Below the pieces are notes generated by a model, which saw only the letters and a list, made by a program, of their open reading frames with translations, made no database searches and was not told the DNA's origin. Shown here in pieces: positions 59,612 to 64,000 of a stretch of DNA of 64,000 nt. Position 1 is the stretch's first letter; every line of letters begins with the position of its first letter. The translations under genes were made by a program, and so were the position numbers. Location: positions 5,952,001 to 6,016,000 of the forward strand of contig JAHREC010000018.1 of assembly GCA_020081605.1 (NCBI GenBank), given 5' to 3'. The DNA comes from Albifimbria verrucaria. Its lineage: Eukaryota > Ascomycota > Sordariomycetes > Hypocreales > Stachybotryaceae.

Positions 59612-59692
59612 GGCAGAGTGCCAGAGTGGTTAATGGGTATGACTAGAAATCATATGGCTTCGGCCGCATAGGTTCAAATCCTGTCTCTGTCG
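59612..59692 (+). tRNA. tRNA-Ser(AGA)
   Basis: 81 nt class II tRNA without an intron. Acceptor stem GGCAGAG pairs with CTCTGTC (one G-T), with discriminator G at 59692. Anticodon stem TATGA/TCATA has loop CTAGAAA, anticodon AGA for UCU and UCC serine codons. A long variable arm closes as GGC-TTCG-GCC. The T arm is ATAGG-TTCAAAT-CCTGT, with standard box B. Followed within 8 bases by a T-rich tract (from 59698), a good RNA polymerase III terminator. Confidence 0.95.
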
Positions 59693-60281
59693 GATCGTTT
59701 CTTTTTTGTTTTTGTTTCATCTTCCATGGCCCAAATTACAGCACAAAGCTCAGCTCTTGCTAACCTCACCATGCTGTACCACTGCTATTTTTACTGAACT
59801 AAGGAAAAGAACAATGGTCAAAGAGACAATCCACAAAGAGTCGTGGATAAAGAGAAAAACGATAATGAAGTGCTGTTTTTTAGCCGAAGTATTGCGCATC
59901 GCTTTTATGGTACCGGTAGTTATTCGCAGGATGTACTCTGTCCTGTATATTGTGTTGCCGATGGGCTTCTGTTTGTTTATTTGATTCATCCTCACGATTT
60001 ATTATGTGACATTTTTGAACCAACAAATTCAACGAGCCAATTGAGATCTTGCACCGTAAAAGTAAGACATGTAAACCTATCAAATTGGAACATTGTGTAT
60101 TTTCTCCATTACTGCAAGTCAACATCAGCCATACCACAGCACAAACAAATGTTATGGTGAGTTGCTTCACCCGGACAGGACAGTCACGTCACGTGATGCA
60201 CCCTCTTTCGCATTGAGCTCCAGCTGCCCAAACAATCGCCCGGCTTGCAATCGAGACGCGTTCAACAATCAACCCTTCACC
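59693..60281. other. tRNA to MAD1 interval
   Basis: About 590 bases, AT-rich at 59.7-60.1 kb, ending in the MAD1 promoter and 5' UTR (TCACGTGA palindrome near 60188). No other gene seen. Confidence 0.45.
59698..59720 (+). terminator. RNA polymerase III terminator of tRNA-Ser
   Basis: Runs of three to six T residues start six bases after the tRNA discriminator, as expected for Pol III termination. Confidence 0.75.
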
Positions 60282-62658
60282 ATGAGGAGCCGCACGCCGC
60301 AAGGCGGTGATGGCCCGGCCAGCAGACGAAGCTCCATGACGAGCAGATTCCGAGCCAGCACTTCAGCCCTCCCACGACCGCAGACCTCCCTCCGAGAGTC
60401 CAGGGTAAGTCAACAAACCAGCACAAGTTTTGTTTGAAAATGGTTGCTATGGAGGCGCTCAACACACAGATGCTCGCAGATATCATCCTTCCGCGCAACG
60501 CAGCCGACCTACAACCTGTTCACCGGCGCCGATACTAACGCCTCCCGACCTGCCTCACGCCAGAGTCATGCAGCTGAATCTGTCCGCCCGGGCTCCCGCG
60601 AAAGTTCTAAGGAAAACATGGCGCCTCCCGATGCAGACGAGTACGAGAAGTACCGAAAGGAGATTGAATCCTTAAAGGCAGAGCTCGGTACCCTGCAATA
60701 TCGCATGCAGACTATGGAGCAGGAGAAGGAGATCGCCATGTCCCAGCAAAACAACAAGATGGAGCAGGCGCGTCGACGAGAGCAGGAGGAAGCACAACAG
60801 CGACAAGCCGCCGAGGCAAGCCAGCTCAAGGCGGCTAGCCAGGTCGAAGCCGTCAAAAGGAGATGGAAGAGCTCAAAGAGAATGCTGAATTGGAGAAGAA
60901 GGCACTGGAGCGCAAGGCTCGCGAGGCGCAGGACGAAGCCCAGTTGCTACAGGAGCAGCTGGAGGATCTCTCTGCTGCCAAGGACGAGGCTGCTCGTATC
61001 GCCGACCGGAAAATCACCGATCTCGAAATGCGAGTCAACGCTTCTCAAAGATCATTGCAAGAGATGGAGCAAGAGAGCGAGTCTCGAGAGACCGCGCTGC
61101 AGCAGCTGCAAACGCAGTTGACAGCTAGGGATGATCAGATTGCGCAGCTCGAGGCCGATGTTTTGCGCTTAAAGGCGCAAAGCGGCGACGCCGAAACCAT
61201 GGAGATTATCAAGAAGGAGTTGACCGAGCAAGTTCACCACATTCGGGCTCTTGAAGCAACCACACACGATCAACTTGTCGAGCTGAAGCACCTCCGCGCG
61301 GTAAATAAAGCCGTGGAAATTGTGGAGGAAGAGAAGCGTACTCTACAGCGTAGATTGGAAGCTGCAGAAGCAGTGGAGATTGAACTGGCAGAGGCTCAAC
61401 TGCAGCGGCAGCGTCTAGAAGATGAGCGACTGGCTTGGACCTCATATCTTAAGAATGTCTCTGAGACGGAAGATGCCGAGTTCGACTCTCCTGAAGCCTT
61501 GGCGCGCGCCCTGGTTGAGCAGCGCCTAAACAATGCATCCCTTGTAGAACAAATTGGTGCTCTACAAGCCGAGATTACTGCACTCCAGAATACGGTTCAG
61601 TCCTTGAAGAAGGAGAATGGACAGTTGCAGACTCAGGTTGAATCTGCCAAGGCATCTGCCACCGCTGCGACGGCAGACAAGGCCCGTATGCGCCTCGAGC
61701 GTCAACGCGTTTTGGCTGTGAAGGAAGTAGAGTATCTTCGTGCGCAGCTCAAGACATTCGACACCGAGGACCAAACGCTGCAGCCCGAGCAGTTTGATGA
61801 GGCTCGCGTGAGGAGAGTCCAAGAGCTCGAGGATCTGGTCGACAAGTACAAGATGGAGGTGCAGGGCCTTCATGCGGAGCTGTCATCGGTTGAACCAGCA
61901 CCACCGGGCGCAACCGTCTTGCCGGTGGTTGGAAGCAAGCGAGCTCACCCTGACGATGAAGGTTCGCAGGAACAGATTGGTCAGCTAACACGAAAGAATC
62001 GCAAGCTCCAAGAAGAGCTCACATCCATGCAGACCCAGGTGGGACTTCTGCAGAAGGATTTGGCCGCAAGCCGTGAGCAGTTAACTGCTGCAAAGCAGCA
62101 TAGCCAGACACGAGTGCTCTCGTTACGGTCTAACCCTACCTCAGATTATGAGGCAATCAAAAGATCGACCCTTGAAGCCTTGCAAAGGAAAACTCGGACC
62201 TTCTGGCCAAGCTCCGCTCGAAGAATCCTGATAACACTATCCCAGTTATCCCAACCTCTGTCCTTGCTGCGATGGAAAGGAGATTGCAGCTGCAAAGGCA
62301 GAGACAGCTTCAGCTCAAAAATCGGCGCGCCGTCTCAAAGAGGTTTGGGGCTCCAAGTCCCAAGAGTTCAAAGAAGCAATTTTCTCGACTCTGGGTTGGA
62401 CAGTAACCTTTATTCCAAACGGCAAGATGCGCGTGGAGAGCACATTCTTCCCGTCGCAGACAGACGAGCACGAGAACTCCATCGTTTTCGACGGCGAGCG
62501 TGGAACGATGAAGGTTGGAGGGGCCAAAGAGTGCGTTTGCCAGGAGAATCAGCGACCAGATCGGGTTCTGGGTGCGAGAGAAGGGTTGTATTCCCGGATT
62601 CCTTGCCGCGTTGACGTTGGAATTCTACGAGGAGCATACGAGAGCATCCAAGCCATAA
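60282..62658 (+). CDS. MAD1: Mad1 spindle assembly checkpoint protein
   Basis: Mad1 is the kinetochore and nuclear-pore scaffold that binds Mad2 and templates checkpoint signalling. About 770 aa. Exon 1 starts at 60282 (MRSRTPQGGDGPASRRSS) and ends at 60402 before GTAAGT; exon 2 starts at 60479 (ISSFRATQPTYNLFTGAD). Residues 90-620 are nearly continuous coiled coil. The C-terminus has the Bub1-contacting RLK element in ARRLKEVWGSKS, then FKEAIFSTLGWTVTFI and FPSQTDEHENSIVFDG, and the RWD-like end GFWVREKGCIPGFLAALTLE. Breaks at 60855-60858 (AAAA), 62184-62186 (AAA) and 62276-62278 (AAA) all lie in A runs and are fixed by one base each. POM33 in the same window is another nuclear-envelope protein, but they are 58 kb apart. 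Confidence 0.93.
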
Positions 62659-63251
62659 GTATGACAAAATCTTGAAGAGATTTGGTTTCGAGGGGATTCC
62701 TACAGCGGCTACCTTGAGTGCTATACTCATGATTTGCATATACCCTTGTACATTAATGAAACGAGGCCTGAGGGCCGGCCTGAATATTTACGATCATATT
62801 CTTATGGCTTGTACTTTCAATAGTTGCTCTAAATGACCGAAATCCGAGACCCCACGTATGTTATGTGTTGTCCCATGCCCTTCTTTGCCTTTTCTCATAT
62901 GTCATTGTTTTGTCACAATGGGGCAAGAAGAGCAATTCCAAAATACCCGCTGTATTCTGTTCAAAGAGCCCCTGCTCGCTTTGACGACACTGTCGTGTTC
63001 TAAACGGCGCCATGGCGTCTTTGTACATCAAACAATAGCTTTGTTCGAACACTCACTCATCAGCCGCACCCATATACGAAGAATAACTAGTATATGAGGA
63101 TACGGATGACCTGAATTTTAACTCACATATGAACGAGAACCCATATAGTGATAAACGCGCCATCTGATGCAAACCAGCACATCAGCTTACACACATCCGC
63201 GAATAGATCTGAACCTACAACAACTACCACCGAAAATCTCAGAAACTCACC
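62659..63251. other. MAD1 3' / next gene promoter interval
   Basis: About 590 bases, AT-rich, with nothing recognisable beyond the flanks. Confidence 0.45.
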
Positions 63252-64000
63252 ATGTCCTACTTCCCGGAGGCTCCATCAAGCGAGGTGCTCTCGGAACACG
63301 ATGAGGCATGTTCGTGCCGTTCGATGCATATTCACATGGATAACATGATGGCTAGAATAGCTCAGGCTTGGGCTATGGAGCACACGCCTATTGGAGTTCA
63401 GCAGGATAACGCGCCTCCTTTAACACCACCAACGTCCCCATCACAGTGTTCCGTAGACATTCAGCCAGAGCTGCAACCCCAATCAAAGCCGCAACCTCAA
63501 CCATATGCTGCCCTGCCTGCTGCGCAACATGAAGTCAGCAACACGCAGCCTCCCAAGAACGTTCCTTGGAACATGCAATACAGAGACCAGGCACAATTTA
63601 AGACGAATGCTTCCTCGAGTCTTCAACCGCCACCTATACTCCTCCCACATAGACAAGGGTCGCCAAGTCCTAAACAGGATGCCATCCAAGGAGGTAATCG
63701 ACCAATTACGTCTACACACACCCGTGGTAAAAGCGGAAGCAGGTCCGCTTTGCGATTTGCGCTAATGAACCTGACGATATGGAAGCCGGAGCAGCCTTAG
63801 AGGAACCCGAATTTTTGACACGCAGGCGAAGGGTTAACCACAACATTATCAAGACTGGAGTGCTTACCACTAACTTCATGGATCCTGGCGATGTGAACAT
63901 GGTTGACGCCCCAACTATGCCCGTATCGAACGAAATGGCTGGTGTGCAACCACACCCTCCACAGCCTTACCAGCCTCTACACTGTATACAGTCTTTACAA
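63252..64000 (+). CDS. Unrecognised protein, 5' part (partial at right edge)
   Basis: The start ATG is at 63252 (MSYFPEAPSSEVLSEHDEAC). The protein is Gln/Pro/Ser-rich and probably disordered through about residue 165. The frame changes once near 63745-63755; one added base leads into NEPDDMEAGAALEEPEF, TRRRRVNHNIIKTG and DPGDVNMVDAPTMPV, which stays open to the window end. The acidic then basic alternation after the break looks like real coding sequence. No domain is recognised and the C-terminal part is missing. Could be a nuclear regulatory protein, but that is only a guess from composition. Confidence 0.55.

Overview
The window is nuclear DNA of a filamentous ascomycete, most likely a sordariomycete of the Hypocreales type. 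The evidence is the set of genes with short 49-141 nt GT-AG introns, branch points of the CTAAC/CTGAC type, two HET-domain genes, a NACHT-WD40 receptor, Arb1, an ENA-type ATPase and an RGS-LOV protein. Placement below class level is inference.

Layout, left to right: 5' end of a PTEN-like phosphatase (-, runs off the left edge); POM33/TMEM33-type membrane protein (-); HET-domain protein (+); Sec14-like lipid transfer protein (+); MDP-1 type HAD phosphatase (-); NACHT-WD40 (STAND/NLR) receptor with an N-terminal amyloid-motif-like segment (+); a tiny three-exon metallothionein (-); a 3 kb gene-free stretch; ENA-type P-type ATPase (-); a 3.7 kb gene-free stretch; CLP1 (-); inositol polyphosphate multikinase (-); Arb1 (+); PMP3-family proteolipid with a long tail (-); Prp22 DEAH helicase (+); large ankyrin protein (-); RGS-LOV protein lacking the photoactive cysteine (-); a 3.4 kb AT-richer gene-free stretch; then an accessory block of HET protein (+), cytochrome P450 (-) and flavin monooxygenase (-); TAM41 (-); tRNA-Ser(AGA) (+); MAD1 (+); and the 5' part of an unrecognised gene running off the right edge.

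Most genes are dispersed housekeeping genes: mRNA processing (CLP1, PRP22), nuclear envelope and spindle checkpoint (POM33, MAD1), RNAi heterochromatin (Arb1), phosphoinositide or inositol-phosphate and lipid metabolism (PTEN, Sec14, IPMK, TAM41), and cation stress (ENA ATPase, PMP3, metallothionein). Accessory, self/non-self type genes (two HET genes, the NLR, the ankyrin protein) and a P450+FMO oxidative pair are interspersed.

A global caveat: nearly every long reading frame, including essential genes, is broken by single-base frame shifts, about 40 in total. Almost all are repaired by adding one base to a short homopolymer. I read these as assembly or sequencing undercalls, not pseudogenes, and annotate each gene across them, giving the break positions.
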